Source: Streptomyces sp. SirexAA-E (GTDB taxonomy: Bacteria; Actinomycetota; Actinomycetes; Streptomycetales; Streptomycetaceae). Taken from it: a stretch of 64,000 nucleotides of DNA. This document shows positions 25,387 to 33,691 of the stretch, piece by piece. A model generated the notes under the pieces. It was given only the letters and a program-made list of their open reading frames with translations. It was not told where the DNA came from and ran no database searches. The stretch is taken from positions 4,898,001 through 4,962,000 of the forward strand of contig NC_015953.1 of the NCBI RefSeq assembly GCF_000177195.2, read 5' to 3'. The position numbers were made by a program, and so were the translations under genes. How positions within the stretch are numbered: the stretch's first letter is position 1; every line of letters begins with the position of its first letter.

Positions 25387-26187
25387 GCGGCCGGTCGGCG
25401 GCCAGAGGACCTGACCGGACTCTTCGGGGTCGAGAAGTGGGAGCCGACGGAGGCCTTGGAGCCCGACTGGAACGTGGCCCCCACCAAGGAGGTCTACGCG
25501 GTACTCGAGCGTCCACTGAAAGACGCCGAGGACCGGCGTCCGGTTCGCCAGCTGCGCGCCCTGAAATGGGGACTGGTCCCGTCGTGGTCGAAGTCGCCGG
25601 AGGGCGCCGCCCGCATGATCAACGCCCGGGCGGAGACCGTCCACGAGAAGCCCTCGTTCCGCCGTCCCTTCGTGTCGAGGCGGTGCCTCCTGCCCGCCGA
25701 CGGCTACTACGAGTGGATGACCGGCGCCGACGAGCGGCAGCTGGAGGAGAAGGGGAAGAGGAAGCGGCCCCGCAAGCAGCCGTACTTCGTGACCCCCGCG
25801 GACGGTTCCGTCTTCGCCATGGCCGGGCTCTACGAGTTCTGGCGCGACCCCTCCCTCCCCGAGGACCACCCGCGGGCCTGGTGGGCGACCTGCTCGGTGA
25901 TCACCACCGAGGCGGAGACCTCCCCGCTCGCGGTGGCGCCCGCCGAAGGACCGGCCGCGCTCGCCGACATCCACCCCCGGATGCCACTGATGCTCCCCCC
26001 GGACCGCTGGGACGACTGGCTGGATCCCTCGCACACCGACGTGGAGGAGCTCCGGGCACTGCTGGAGCCGCCGCCCGGCGGCCTGATGCGGGCCTACCCC
26101 GTCGGCACCGCCGTCAGCAACGTCCGCAACAACGGCCCGGAACTCATGGACGAGCTGGCCGCGCCTGAGCTCAGCACGCTGTTCTGA
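25372..26187 (+). CDS. SOS response-associated peptidase (SRAP; YedK/HMCES family)
   Basis: A 271-residue SRAP protein. The family uses Cys2, exposed after Met removal, to form a thiazolidine crosslink with abasic sites in single-stranded DNA, protecting them during replication. The N-terminus is MCGRYAAGR; other conserved elements are WNVAPT, the catalytic Glu in ADGYYEW, and HPRMPLML with the conserved His. ATG 25372 follows AAAGGGG at 8-nt spacing. The element entered at codons 1-5, so the coding sequence is intact but its native promoter now lies 8 kb away. It is followed 17 nt downstream by a hydrolase gene. Confidence 0.93.
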   Translation: MCGRYAAGRRPEDLTGLFGVEKWEPTEALEPDWNVAPTKEVYAVLERPLKDAEDRRPVRQLRALKWGLVPSWSKSPEGAARMINARAETVHEKPSFRRPFVSRRCLLPADGYYEWMTGADERQLEEKGKRKRPRKQPYFVTPADGSVFAMAGLYEFWRDPSLPEDHPRAWWATCSVITTEAETSPLAVAPAEGPAALADIHPRMPLMLPPDRWDDWLDPSHTDVEELRALLEPPPGGLMRAYPVGTAVSNVRNNGPELMDELAAPELSTLF

Positions 26188-26204
26188 CCGGGCAGGATGG
26201 CTCC

Positions 26205-26855
26205 GTGAGCCCTACAGAGACCGGAAGCGGTACCGAATCCGTCGACACCGGCGCCGGAGTGGCCAGGATCACCTGGCTGCCCGCGCGGAGCGCCCGGCTG
26301 GTGCTCGCCGTCGGCCACGGTGCGGGCGGCGGCATCGAGGCCCGGGACCTCCAGGCGCTGGCCGCCGTGCTCCCCGCGCGTGGCGTGAGCGTCGCCCTGG
26401 TGGAGCAGCCCTGGCGGGTGGCGGGGAAGAAGGTGGCTCCCGCGCCCCGGACGCTGGACACCGGCTGGCAGGGGCTGTGGCCCGCGCTGAGGGCCCCGGG
26501 CCTGCCGGTCGTGGCCGGCGGACGCAGCGCGGGGGCCCGGGTGGCCTGCCGTACGGCGGCCGGGCTCGGCGCCCACGCGGTGCTCGCGCTGAGCTTCCCG
26601 CTGCACCCGCCGGGCCGTCCGGAGAGGTCCCGGGCCGACGAACTGCTCGGCACCCGGGTGCCCACCCTCGTCGTCCAGGGCGGCCGCGACCCCTTCGGAC
26701 GGCCCGCCGAGTTCCCCCCGGGGGAGCACCGGCTCGTCGAGGTGCCCCACGGGGACCACGGATTCGCCGTACCGAAGAAGGCACCGCTGACCCAGGATCA
26801 GGCGTTGGACGTCCTGACCGGTGCGGTCGCCGACTGGCTGGACGGGCTGCCGTAG
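26205..26855 (+). CDS. Alpha/beta-hydrolase family protein (dienelactone-hydrolase-like)
   Basis: A 216-residue alpha/beta hydrolase of the short KANL3/Tex30-like type. The catalytic triad is visible: Ser in GGRSAGARVA (about residue 108), Asp in VVQGGRDPFG and His in HGDHGFAV. The oxyanion region is AVGHGAGGG. The substrate is unknown. The GTG at 26205 follows the SRAP stop by 17 nt, so the two are likely one transcript. The sigR promoter begins just downstream. Confidence 0.82.
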   Translation: MSPTETGSGTESVDTGAGVARITWLPARSARLVLAVGHGAGGGIEARDLQALAAVLPARGVSVALVEQPWRVAGKKVAPAPRTLDTGWQGLWPALRAPGLPVVAGGRSAGARVACRTAAGLGAHAVLALSFPLHPPGRPERSRADELLGTRVPTLVVQGGRDPFGRPAEFPPGEHRLVEVPHGDHGFAVPKKAPLTQDQALDVLTGAVADWLDGLP

Positions 26856-26893
26856 TGGCGTGGTTCACCCGTGTCCCGGGCCGTCGGGGGCCC

Positions 26894-26921
26894 GGGAATG
26901 CGGCGTGCGGGGCGGCTGTTG
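26894..26921 (+). promoter_or_regulatory. SigR-dependent autoregulatory promoter of sigR
   Basis: GGGAAT (26894-26899), exactly 18 nt, GTTG (26918-26921), matching the SigR consensus GGAAT-N18-GTT. Predicted start near 26927, 44 nt before the upstream ATG at 26971. It corresponds to the known disulphide-stress-induced promoter of sigR in S. coelicolor. Confidence 0.8.
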
Positions 26922-27156
26922 TGCGTGGTGTCGGTACAACAAGTCGTACGTGGAAGAGGGAGTCCGTCGCATGGGTTCGACCATCTGCCCGCGCCGTTCG
27001 AGCACCGCTGACCTGGAGTGGACGGTGCTGCACGCGGCGAGGACCACGTCCCAGGGCACCGCGGCCGGAGCTGATCGACAGCCCGCGCGGAAGCAAGGTC
27101 GACTATTCTCCGATGCGAGCGGGTCCGGTTTCGGCTCCGCCACTTCGTTGGAGGAG

Positions 27157-27813
27157 GTGGGTCCGGTCACTGGGACCGACACAGGGACCGACGACGGCCG
27201 CGCGAAGGAGACGACCGCCGAGCGCAACGCGCGCTTCGAGCGGGACGCCCTCGGGTATCTCGACCAGATGTACTCGGCGGCGCTGCGCATGACGCGCAAC
27301 CCCGCCGACGCCGAGGACCTGGTCCAGGAGACGTATGCCAAGGCGTACGGCTCCTTCCACCAGTTCCGTGAGGGCACGAACCTCAAGGCGTGGATGTACC
27401 GCATCCTCACCAACACCTTCATCAACTCGTACCGCAAGAAGCAGCGCGAGCCGCAGCGGAGCGCCGCCGAGGAGATCGAGGACTGGCAGCTGGCGCGCGC
27501 CGAGTCGCACATGTCGACCGGGCTGCGCTCGGCGGAGTCCCAGGCACTCGACCACCTGCCCGACTCCGATGTGAAGTCCGCCCTGCAGGCGATCCCCGAA
27601 GAGTTCCGCATCGCCGTCTATCTCGCCGATGTCGAGGGCTTTGCCTACAAGGAGATCGCGGACATCATGGGGACACCCATCGGTACGGTGATGTCCCGGC
27701 TGCACCGGGGGCGCCGCCAGCTGCGCGGCATGCTGGAGGACTACGCGCGCGAGCGCGGACTCGTCCCGGCCGGTGCCGGTGAGTCGGACGACAGGAAAGG
27801 CTCGGCCTCATGA
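27157..27813 (+). CDS. sigR: ECF RNA polymerase sigma factor SigR (thiol-oxidative stress)
   Basis: A 218-residue ECF sigma factor directing the disulphide-stress regulon. Region 2 contains RNPADAEDLVQETYAKAYGSF; region 4 contains IPEEFRIAVYLADVEGFAYK and TPIGTVMSRLHRGRRQLRGM. The GTG at 27157 (GPVTGTD) corresponds to the short form. An in-frame ATG at 26971 (GAGGGAG upstream) would add 62 residues; S. coelicolor makes an analogous unstable long isoform from the induced promoter. The stop overlaps the rsrA start (ATGA), coupling sigma and anti-sigma synthesis. An autoregulatory promoter lies at 26894. Confidence 0.95.
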   Translation: MGPVTGTDTGTDDGRAKETTAERNARFERDALGYLDQMYSAALRMTRNPADAEDLVQETYAKAYGSFHQFREGTNLKAWMYRILTNTFINSYRKKQREPQRSAAEEIEDWQLARAESHMSTGLRSAESQALDHLPDSDVKSALQAIPEEFRIAVYLADVEGFAYKEIADIMGTPIGTVMSRLHRGRRQLRGMLEDYARERGLVPAGAGESDDRKGSAS

Positions 27814-28130
27814 GCTGCGGAGAGCCGCACGAGACGGATTGCTCAGAGGTCCTCGACCATCTCTACGAGTTTCTCGACCATGAGATGCCCGAGGGCGACT
27901 GCACCAAGTTCGAGGTGCATTTCGAGGAATGCTCCCCGTGCCTGGAGAAGTACGGGCTGGAGCAGGCGGTCAAGAAGCTCGTGAAGCGCTGCTGCGGCCA
28001 GGACGACGTCCCGACCGACCTGCGCTCCAAGGTGATGGGCCGGATCGAGCTGATCCGCGCGGGCGAGACCGTCCCCGAACAGGACGTGGCCGTGAGCGGT
28101 GCCGAAAGGCCGGCCGCCACCGCCGAATGA
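27810..28130 (+). CDS. rsrA: Zinc-binding redox-sensitive anti-sigma factor RsrA
   Basis: A 106-residue ZAS-family anti-sigma factor. The metal and redox residues Cys11, His37, Cys41 and Cys44 (HFEECSPC) are all present in the standard positions. Reduced zinc-bound RsrA sequesters SigR; disulphide formation releases zinc and SigR. The ATG overlaps the sigR stop by 4 bp. A polar Ala/Glu-rich tail follows residue 80. Confidence 0.95.
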   Translation: MSCGEPHETDCSEVLDHLYEFLDHEMPEGDCTKFEVHFEECSPCLEKYGLEQAVKKLVKRCCGQDDVPTDLRSKVMGRIELIRAGETVPEQDVAVSGAERPAATAE

Positions 28131-28289
28131 CACGCCCCCGGGTGGCGCGGTTCCCCCGGGGCGGCCGGCCGACAGCCCGGGTACGGAACCCGCCATGTCA
28201 CCCGAAGGTGCTAATCCGGTCCGTTGAGGCCCTCGGCATCCCCCAACTCGCTAGCCTGGCGCCTTCATTGACCAGGCTGGGGGCGATCG

Positions 28290-29678
28290 GTGCGGGTGCG
28301 GAGCACACCGGGGGCGGCGCGCCTCTACATCCTGGGCGTGTCCGTCTACGCCGCGTTCTGCGCCCTTCCCGCACTCACCCCCGGGGCGGGCACGCCCTGG
28401 GGCACGCTCGCCCTCCTCGCCGCGCTCTGCCTGGTCTGCGAGCTCCCCGCCCGTCATCCCGCCCTCGGTGGTTCCCTGCCGGTCGGGGCCGGGTCCTTCT
28501 TCCCCCTGCTGCTCGCGGCCGCCTTCCTGCTGCCGCCCGCCGCCGCCGTCCTGGTCTCCATACCCGGGTCGCTGGCCGGCCGGGTCGAGCAGCCCCCCTT
28601 CGCCGCCCGCCGTATCTGGCGGGCGGCGCAGCTCGCGCTCACCGTGGGGGCCGCCTCGTGGGCGTACGCGTTCCTCGGCGGGCCGGGCAGTCTCGGGGGA
28701 GGGGGAGCGGCGCCCGGGCTGCCGCACGCCCTGCCGCCCGCCTGCGCCGCCGCGCTCGTCTTCAGCACCGTCCTGGCCGCGCTGGACGGCGGGATCCTGG
28801 CCACCGCCGAGCGGGTCCCGCTCCGGCACGCGTGGCGGGGGCTGCACGCGTCCGTGGGGCCCCACCTGGTGCACGCCCTCGCCGGACTGATGATGGCGGT
28901 GCTGTGGCGCAGCCCGTACGGGCCGGTCTCGGCGCTGGTCGTGCTGCTGCCGATGTACATCTCCTGCTGGGTGTTCGCCCAGTACCACCGCCAGCACGCC
29001 GCTCACCGCGCCACGATCAGGGCTCTCGTCCAGGCCGTCGACATCAAGGACGGCTACACCCGGGGGCACAGCGAGCGGGTGGGCCGCGCCTCCGAGCTGA
29101 TCGCCCGTGAACTCGGCATGGCCGAGCGGCGTTTGGAGGCGCTCCGGTTCGCCGGCATCCTGCACGACGTCGGCAAGCTCGGCGTGCCCACCCGGGTGCT
29201 GCGCAAGGACGGGCCCCTGACCCCGGAGGAACGCCGGATCATCGAGCTGCACCCGGAGTACGGCCACGAGATCGTCCGGGGCATCGGCTTCCTGGACGAG
29301 GCGCGCGCCGCGATCCTGCACCACCACGAACGGCTCGACGGCAGCGGTTACCCCTACGGCCTGAGCGGGGCGGCCATCCCCGAGTTCGCCCGGGTCGTCG
29401 CCGTGGCGGACGCCTTCGACGCGATGACCTCCACCCGTTCCTACCGGCCCGGCAGGCCGGTCCCCGCCGCCGTCGAGGAGCTCGAACGCTGCGCCGGGAG
29501 CCAGTTCGATCCCCGGATGGTACGGGCGCTGGCGCGGGCCCTGGACCGGCACGGCTGGTCCGCCGCGGCCACGGCGGTGACCTCCGACGAGGAGGCGTCC
29601 CGGCCGCCCCGGCAGCGGCTCGCCCCGCCCCGGGAGCCCGCTCCAGGACCGGCCGACCGCCCGGGGCGTCCGCGGTGA
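28290..29678 (+). CDS. Membrane-anchored HD-GYP domain phosphohydrolase
   Basis: A 462-residue protein with an N-terminal membrane module of about six hydrophobic segments (residues about 10-230) and a C-terminal HD-GYP domain. Metal and signature motifs are complete: HSERV, LHDVGKLGVP, HPEYGHEI, HHHERLDGSGYPYGL and VADAFDAM. HD-GYP enzymes hydrolyse cyclic di-GMP, a developmental regulator in Streptomyces; activity is inferred from motif integrity. The GTG at 28290 has GGGGGCGATC nearby. The next gene overlaps by 4 bp and encodes a degenerate relative, so the two probably act together. Confidence 0.88.
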   Translation: MRVRSTPGAARLYILGVSVYAAFCALPALTPGAGTPWGTLALLAALCLVCELPARHPALGGSLPVGAGSFFPLLLAAAFLLPPAAAVLVSIPGSLAGRVEQPPFAARRIWRAAQLALTVGAASWAYAFLGGPGSLGGGGAAPGLPHALPPACAAALVFSTVLAALDGGILATAERVPLRHAWRGLHASVGPHLVHALAGLMMAVLWRSPYGPVSALVVLLPMYISCWVFAQYHRQHAAHRATIRALVQAVDIKDGYTRGHSERVGRASELIARELGMAERRLEALRFAGILHDVGKLGVPTRVLRKDGPLTPEERRIIELHPEYGHEIVRGIGFLDEARAAILHHHERLDGSGYPYGLSGAAIPEFARVVAVADAFDAMTSTRSYRPGRPVPAAVEELERCAGSQFDPRMVRALARALDRHGWSAAATAVTSDEEASRPPRQRLAPPREPAPGPADRPGRPR

Positions 29679-30931
29679 CGCCCGTGCACCGCCTCGGTCC
29701 GCCCCCGGCGGCCCTCGTCGTCCGGGCGGCCGCGCTGGCGCTGGCGGCCGCCGCCCTCGGCCACACGTTCTGGCACGGCGTCGTCGAGCCCGGGCACGCC
29801 CTCGCCTTCGGGGCCCTGATCACCGTCGGGGAGCTGGCCCGCTGGGGCGCCCTGCCCGGGGAGCGTGAGCCCGCGCCCCTGGGAGCGGCCGGTGCGCTCG
29901 CCTACGCCCTGCTCGGGAGCAGCCGGGGGGAGCCCACCACGCACGGCGTCCTCCAGGTGATCACCGTCGTGGTGGCGGCGCAGCTGCTCGCCGCCGTGCC
30001 GCACACGGCGCGCGGCAGCGGACCGGGGCCGGACCGGGTGGCCCGCCGGATCCTGGCCGTGGGCTTCGCCGCCGTCTGCTTCCAGCCGCTCTGGAACTCG
30101 GGCCTGGCGGTGCGCTGGTTCGGCGAGGGTCCGCACTTCGCCGTCTTCCTGCTCGTCCTGCTGGTCCTCACCGCCCTGTGCGACGCGGTGCTCGCGGCCC
30201 TGACGGCCCGGGCACCGCGTCCCTTCGGGCCGCTGCTGCGCGACGAGATCCGGGCCCTCAGCGGCATCGGGTCCGCGGTCTGCGCGACCGGTGCCGTCAT
30301 GGCCCTCGGGGTCGCCGTCGCGGGGCTGTGGGCGCTGCCGGTCCTGTGCGTACCGCTGCTGCTGACGCAGATCTCCTTCCGCCGGTACGCCGCCGTCCGC
30401 ACGACCTACCGGCAGACCATCGCGTCGCTGGCCAGGGCCACGGAGATCGCCGGGTACACCCGGCACGGGCACGCCCGCAGGGTGGCCGGGCTCTCCGACG
30501 CGGTCGGCCGGGAGCTGGGCCTGTCCGGCCCCGAGCTGACCGTCCTGGAGTACGCGGCGCTCATGCACGACATCGGCCAGCTCTCGCTGGTGGACGCCGT
30601 GCCGGGCGGTGCGACGGTCACGCTGCCGCCGGCCGAGCAGCGCAGGATCGCCCTGCTCGGCGGCGCCGTGGTCCGTCAGACCGGTGGGGAGACCGAGGTG
30701 GCGGTGGTGGTCGAACAGCAGGCCGATCCGTACCGGGACCAGCCCACCGCCGCCCGGATCATCCGTACCGTCAACGCGTACGACGACCTGTGCGGGGAAG
30801 GTGTCAGCGGAGCCCTCGGGGCGCTGGAGCAGCTCAGGCTCGGCACCGGACGCGACTACCAGCCGCAGGTGGTCGAAGCGCTGGCGAGAGTCCTGGCGCG
30901 AGGCGGTCTGACCCCGGTCCCCAGCGGGTAA
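29675..30931 (+). CDS. Membrane protein with degenerate HD domain
   Basis: A 418-residue protein with the same layout as the preceding HD-GYP protein: about six membrane segments, then a C-terminal HD region. It keeps HGHARRVAGLSDAVGREL and the core LMHDIGQLSLVD. Where the partner has HHHERLDGSGYP it reads VVVEQQADPYRDQP, losing the distal metal ligands and the GYP signature. It is therefore probably a catalytically dead partner or sensor. Its GTG start overlaps the upstream stop (GTGA), indicating translational coupling and a tandem duplication with divergence. Confidence 0.75.
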   Translation: MTPVHRLGPPPAALVVRAAALALAAAALGHTFWHGVVEPGHALAFGALITVGELARWGALPGEREPAPLGAAGALAYALLGSSRGEPTTHGVLQVITVVVAAQLLAAVPHTARGSGPGPDRVARRILAVGFAAVCFQPLWNSGLAVRWFGEGPHFAVFLLVLLVLTALCDAVLAALTARAPRPFGPLLRDEIRALSGIGSAVCATGAVMALGVAVAGLWALPVLCVPLLLTQISFRRYAAVRTTYRQTIASLARATEIAGYTRHGHARRVAGLSDAVGRELGLSGPELTVLEYAALMHDIGQLSLVDAVPGGATVTLPPAEQRRIALLGGAVVRQTGGETEVAVVVEQQADPYRDQPTAARIIRTVNAYDDLCGEGVSGALGALEQLRLGTGRDYQPQVVEALARVLARGGLTPVPSG

Positions 30932-31022
30932 CCCACGGGTAATGAGCGGGCGTCCGGCCGGGCATGGTTGGATGCGAAGAGAGCGAGAGTACGAGGGTGT
31001 CCAGTCGGGACAGGCGGGAATC

Positions 31023-32015
31023 GTGAGGATCTTCGGGAAGGTACGGCATCGGCCGTCCGCCTCTTGGCGGCAGGCCACGGACCGCGCGTTCACGCTGATC
31101 GGCGACGGCCGGTACGAGGACGCGGGCGCGCTGCTGACGCGTGCGGCGGATCTGGAACCCTGGCTCTCGGAGTCCTGGTTCAATCTGGCGCTGCTGCACA
31201 AGTTCCGGCACGACTGGGAGCAGGCGAGGGCCGCGGGGCTGCGCGCCGTCGCCCTGCTCGACCGCGAGTCGGGGGCCCCGGACTGGTGGAACGTCGGGAT
31301 CGCGGCCACCGCCCTCCAGGACTGGCCGCTGGCCCGCCGGGCCTGGCAGGCGTACGGCCTCAAGGTGCCGGGCAGCGGCCAGCACGACGCCGCGTCCACC
31401 AGCGAGCCGACCGGTATGGAGCTGGGCAGCGCCGCCGTGCGCCTCTCGCCCGAGGGTGAGGCCGAGGTGGTCTGGGGCCGCAGGCTGGACCCGGCCCGTA
31501 TGGAGGTGCTGTCGATTCCGCTGCCGTCCTCGGGGCGGCGCTGGGGCGAGGTCGTCCTGCACGACGGGGTCCCCAACGGCGAGCGGATCACGGCGGCCGG
31601 TCCGTCCTACCCGGTCTTCGACGAGATCGAGCTGTGGGCGCCCTCTCCGGTGCCGACCTGGGTGGTGCTGCTGGAGGCGGCCACCGAGTCCGACCGCGAC
31701 GCGCTGGAGCAGCTCGCCTCCGACGCCGGCTTCGCCGCCGAGGACTGGTCGTCCTCGGTGCGGCTGCTGTGCCGGGCCTGTTCGGAGAGCCGGATGGAGA
31801 GCGACGAGGGCGACGGCGAGCACCTCGACCCGCACGACCACAGCGAGCCGGGCCACCCCGGGCCGCTGGGGCACCGCACCGCCGGTGAGCTGTGGGTCCC
31901 GGAGCGTGAATGCGGCATAGCGGCCCCGGCCGCTCTGGTGCGCGGGCTGCTGGACGGCTGGGTCGCCGACAGCCCGGACAGCCGTGAGTGGCGGGATCTG
32001 GAAGAAGTCTGCTGA
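31023..32015 (+). CDS. TPR-repeat protein
   Basis: A 330-residue soluble protein. The N-terminal third has TPR-like helices (WRQATDRAFTLIGDGRYEDA, then LEPWLSESWFNLALLHKFRH and LARRAWQAYGLKV). The rest is an alpha/beta region with VWGRRLDPARMEVLSIPLPS, a His/Asp/Glu-rich acidic linker near 275-295 and CRACSES-type cysteines. GTG 31023 gives the IFGKVRHRPSASW start typical of streptomycete homologues. Function unknown; def follows 76 nt downstream. Confidence 0.75.
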   Translation: MRIFGKVRHRPSASWRQATDRAFTLIGDGRYEDAGALLTRAADLEPWLSESWFNLALLHKFRHDWEQARAAGLRAVALLDRESGAPDWWNVGIAATALQDWPLARRAWQAYGLKVPGSGQHDAASTSEPTGMELGSAAVRLSPEGEAEVVWGRRLDPARMEVLSIPLPSSGRRWGEVVLHDGVPNGERITAAGPSYPVFDEIELWAPSPVPTWVVLLEAATESDRDALEQLASDAGFAAEDWSSSVRLLCRACSESRMESDEGDGEHLDPHDHSEPGHPGPLGHRTAGELWVPERECGIAAPAALVRGLLDGWVADSPDSREWRDLEEVC

Positions 32016-32091
32016 GCGGTGCCCGTAGGCTGTACGGGCACCGATTCCGGTGCGTTTCCCACGGGTATTCGCAGGAAGGCGTACGGCGGAC

Positions 32092-32730
32092 ATGTCGCAG
32101 CAGGAGACGGACGAGCAGGTCGGCGTGGACGACGAGGGTTTCCTCGTGGACACCGAGGACTGCGAGGCGCGTGAGACGGCACACCGCGAGCGCGGCACCT
32201 CCCGCCCGATCACGGTGGTGGGCAACCCGGTCCTGCACAAGGAGTGCAGGACCGTCACCGAGTTCGACGACGAGCTGGGCCGGCTGATCGACGACATGTT
32301 CGCCAGCCAGCGCACGGCCGAGGGCGTGGGCCTGGCCGCCAACCAGATCGGCGTGGACCTGAAGGTCTTCGTCTACGACTGCCTGGACGACGACGGGGTG
32401 CGGCACGTCGGCGCGGTCTGCAACCCGGTGCTGGAGGAGCTGGCCCCCGAGCGACGCAACCTCGACGCCTCCAACGAGGGCTGCCTCTCCGTCCCGACCG
32501 CTTACGCGGAGCTGGCCCGGCCCGACTACGCGGTGGTGCGCGGCCAGGACGCCGAGGGCAACGACGTGCGGGTGCGCGGCACCGGGTACTTCGCACGCTG
32601 CCTCCAGCACGAGACCGACCACCTGTACGGCTACCTGTACATCGACCGGCTCTCCAAGCGCGACCGCAAGGACGCGCTGAAGCAGATGGAGGAGGGCACG
32701 CCGCGCTACCCGGTGGTCGCCAACGACTGA
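32092..32730 (+). CDS. def: Peptide deformylase
   Basis: A 212-residue peptide deformylase that removes the N-formyl group from nascent proteins. The three catalytic motifs are complete: GVGLAANQIG, EGCLSVP (Cys metal ligand) and QHETDHLYG (HExxH metal ligands and general base). There is an N-terminal extension of about 35 acidic residues before the core (RPITVVGNPVLH), which is common in actinomycete paralogues. ATG 32092 is chosen; AGGAAGG lies about 18 nt upstream. It ends before a GC-rich hairpin. Confidence 0.93.
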   Translation: MSQQETDEQVGVDDEGFLVDTEDCEARETAHRERGTSRPITVVGNPVLHKECRTVTEFDDELGRLIDDMFASQRTAEGVGLAANQIGVDLKVFVYDCLDDDGVRHVGAVCNPVLEELAPERRNLDASNEGCLSVPTAYAELARPDYAVVRGQDAEGNDVRVRGTGYFARCLQHETDHLYGYLYIDRLSKRDRKDALKQMEEGTPRYPVVAND

Positions 32731-32755
32731 GGGCGGTCCCCGCTCACGCGCCCGT

Positions 32756-32789
32756 ACGGGGCCCCGCCGGTTCCCGGTGCGGGCCCCGT
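32756..32789 (+). terminator. Terminator after def
   Basis: ACGGGGCCCCGCCGG (32756-32770) pairs with CCGGTGCGGGCCCCGT (32774-32789) with one bulge. It lies 26 nt after the def stop. Confidence 0.6.
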
Positions 32790-32901
32790 CGCCCGTGGGT
32801 CTCCCGCAGAGGGCGACCGCTGTTCCCCGACGCGTGGTTGACGCGGGTAGACCCCGTCCGACAGGCTCGTCCCCCACACCTCACCGTGGTAGGGAGACCC
32901 C

Positions 32902-33639
32902 ATGCTCAGACGTACCGCACACGCCTTGCTCGGTCTTGTCATGGTCATGGCTTTCGCTGTCGGCGGCGCACTGGTGACCGCCACGACCGCCCAGGCCGAC
33001 GGCTGCTACACGTGGACCCGCACGCTCTCGTCCGGCGCCACCGGGAACGACGTCACCCAGCTCCAGATCCGGGTCGCCGGCTACCCGGGGTACAACTCGG
33101 TGCTGGCCGTCGACGGTTCGTACGGCCCGGCCACCACGGCCGCCGTGAAGCGCTTCCAGGCCGCCTACGGTCTCGCCGCCGACGGCGTCGCCGGCCCGGC
33201 CACGCAGGCCAAGCTCTACGCGCTCCAGGACGACGACTGCACCCCGATCCACTTCACGTACCCGGAGCTCAACAAGTGCAACAGCACCTGGGCGGGCGGT
33301 GCGGTCGCCGCCGGGACGGCCAAGGCCAACGCGCTGAGCTCGATGTGGAAGCTGGAGGCGCTACGGCACGCGCTCGGTGACCAGCCGATCCGTGTCACCA
33401 GCGGCTTCCGGTCGACGCCCTGCAACGCGTCGGTGGGCGGGGCGGCCAACAGCCGCCATCTGTACGGCGACGCCGTCGACCTCGGCGCCGGGCCGCACTC
33501 CCTGTGCACCATCGCCAAGCAGGCCCGCAACCACGGCTTCAACGGCATCCTCGGCCCGGGATACCCCGGCCACAGCGACCACATCCACGTGAACCAGGGG
33601 CCGAGCCACTTCTGGTCCGCCTCCGGCTGCGGCGTCTGA
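32902..33639 (+). CDS. Secreted D-Ala-D-Ala carboxypeptidase-like protein (peptidoglycan-binding domain plus M15)
   Basis: A 245-residue secreted protein. The signal peptide is about residues 1-32 (ends ATTAQA). A peptidoglycan-binding type 1 domain (about 40-115; AVDGSYGPATTAAVKRFQ) is followed by an M15 zinc peptidase domain with SRHLYGDAVDLG (His/Asp ligands) and HSDHIHV. Eight or so cysteines suggest disulphides, like the Streptomyces albus G enzyme. It probably trims cell-wall peptides. ATG 32902 follows GGGAGA; a TTGACG at 32839 may be the -35 element. Confidence 0.88.
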   Translation: MLRRTAHALLGLVMVMAFAVGGALVTATTAQADGCYTWTRTLSSGATGNDVTQLQIRVAGYPGYNSVLAVDGSYGPATTAAVKRFQAAYGLAADGVAGPATQAKLYALQDDDCTPIHFTYPELNKCNSTWAGGAVAAGTAKANALSSMWKLEALRHALGDQPIRVTSGFRSTPCNASVGGAANSRHLYGDAVDLGAGPHSLCTIAKQARNHGFNGILGPGYPGHSDHIHVNQGPSHFWSASGCGV

Positions 33640-33650
33640 GAGACCGGTCC

Positions 33651-33683
33651 GTGAGCCCCGTCCCGGACGCGGAGGGGGCTCAC
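33651..33683. terminator. Bidirectional terminator between convergent genes
   Basis: GTGAGCCCC (33651-33659) pairs with GGGGCTCAC (33675-33683) across a 15-nt loop. It lies between the M15 peptidase stop and the stop of the minus-strand regulator. Confidence 0.65.
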
Positions 33684-33691
33684 CGGCCGGC

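Noticed and set aside
31010..31040. GGGAAT near 31015 as another SigR promoter
   Set aside because: The sequence 18 nt downstream is GGT rather than GTT, and it lies at the start codon of the TPR gene.
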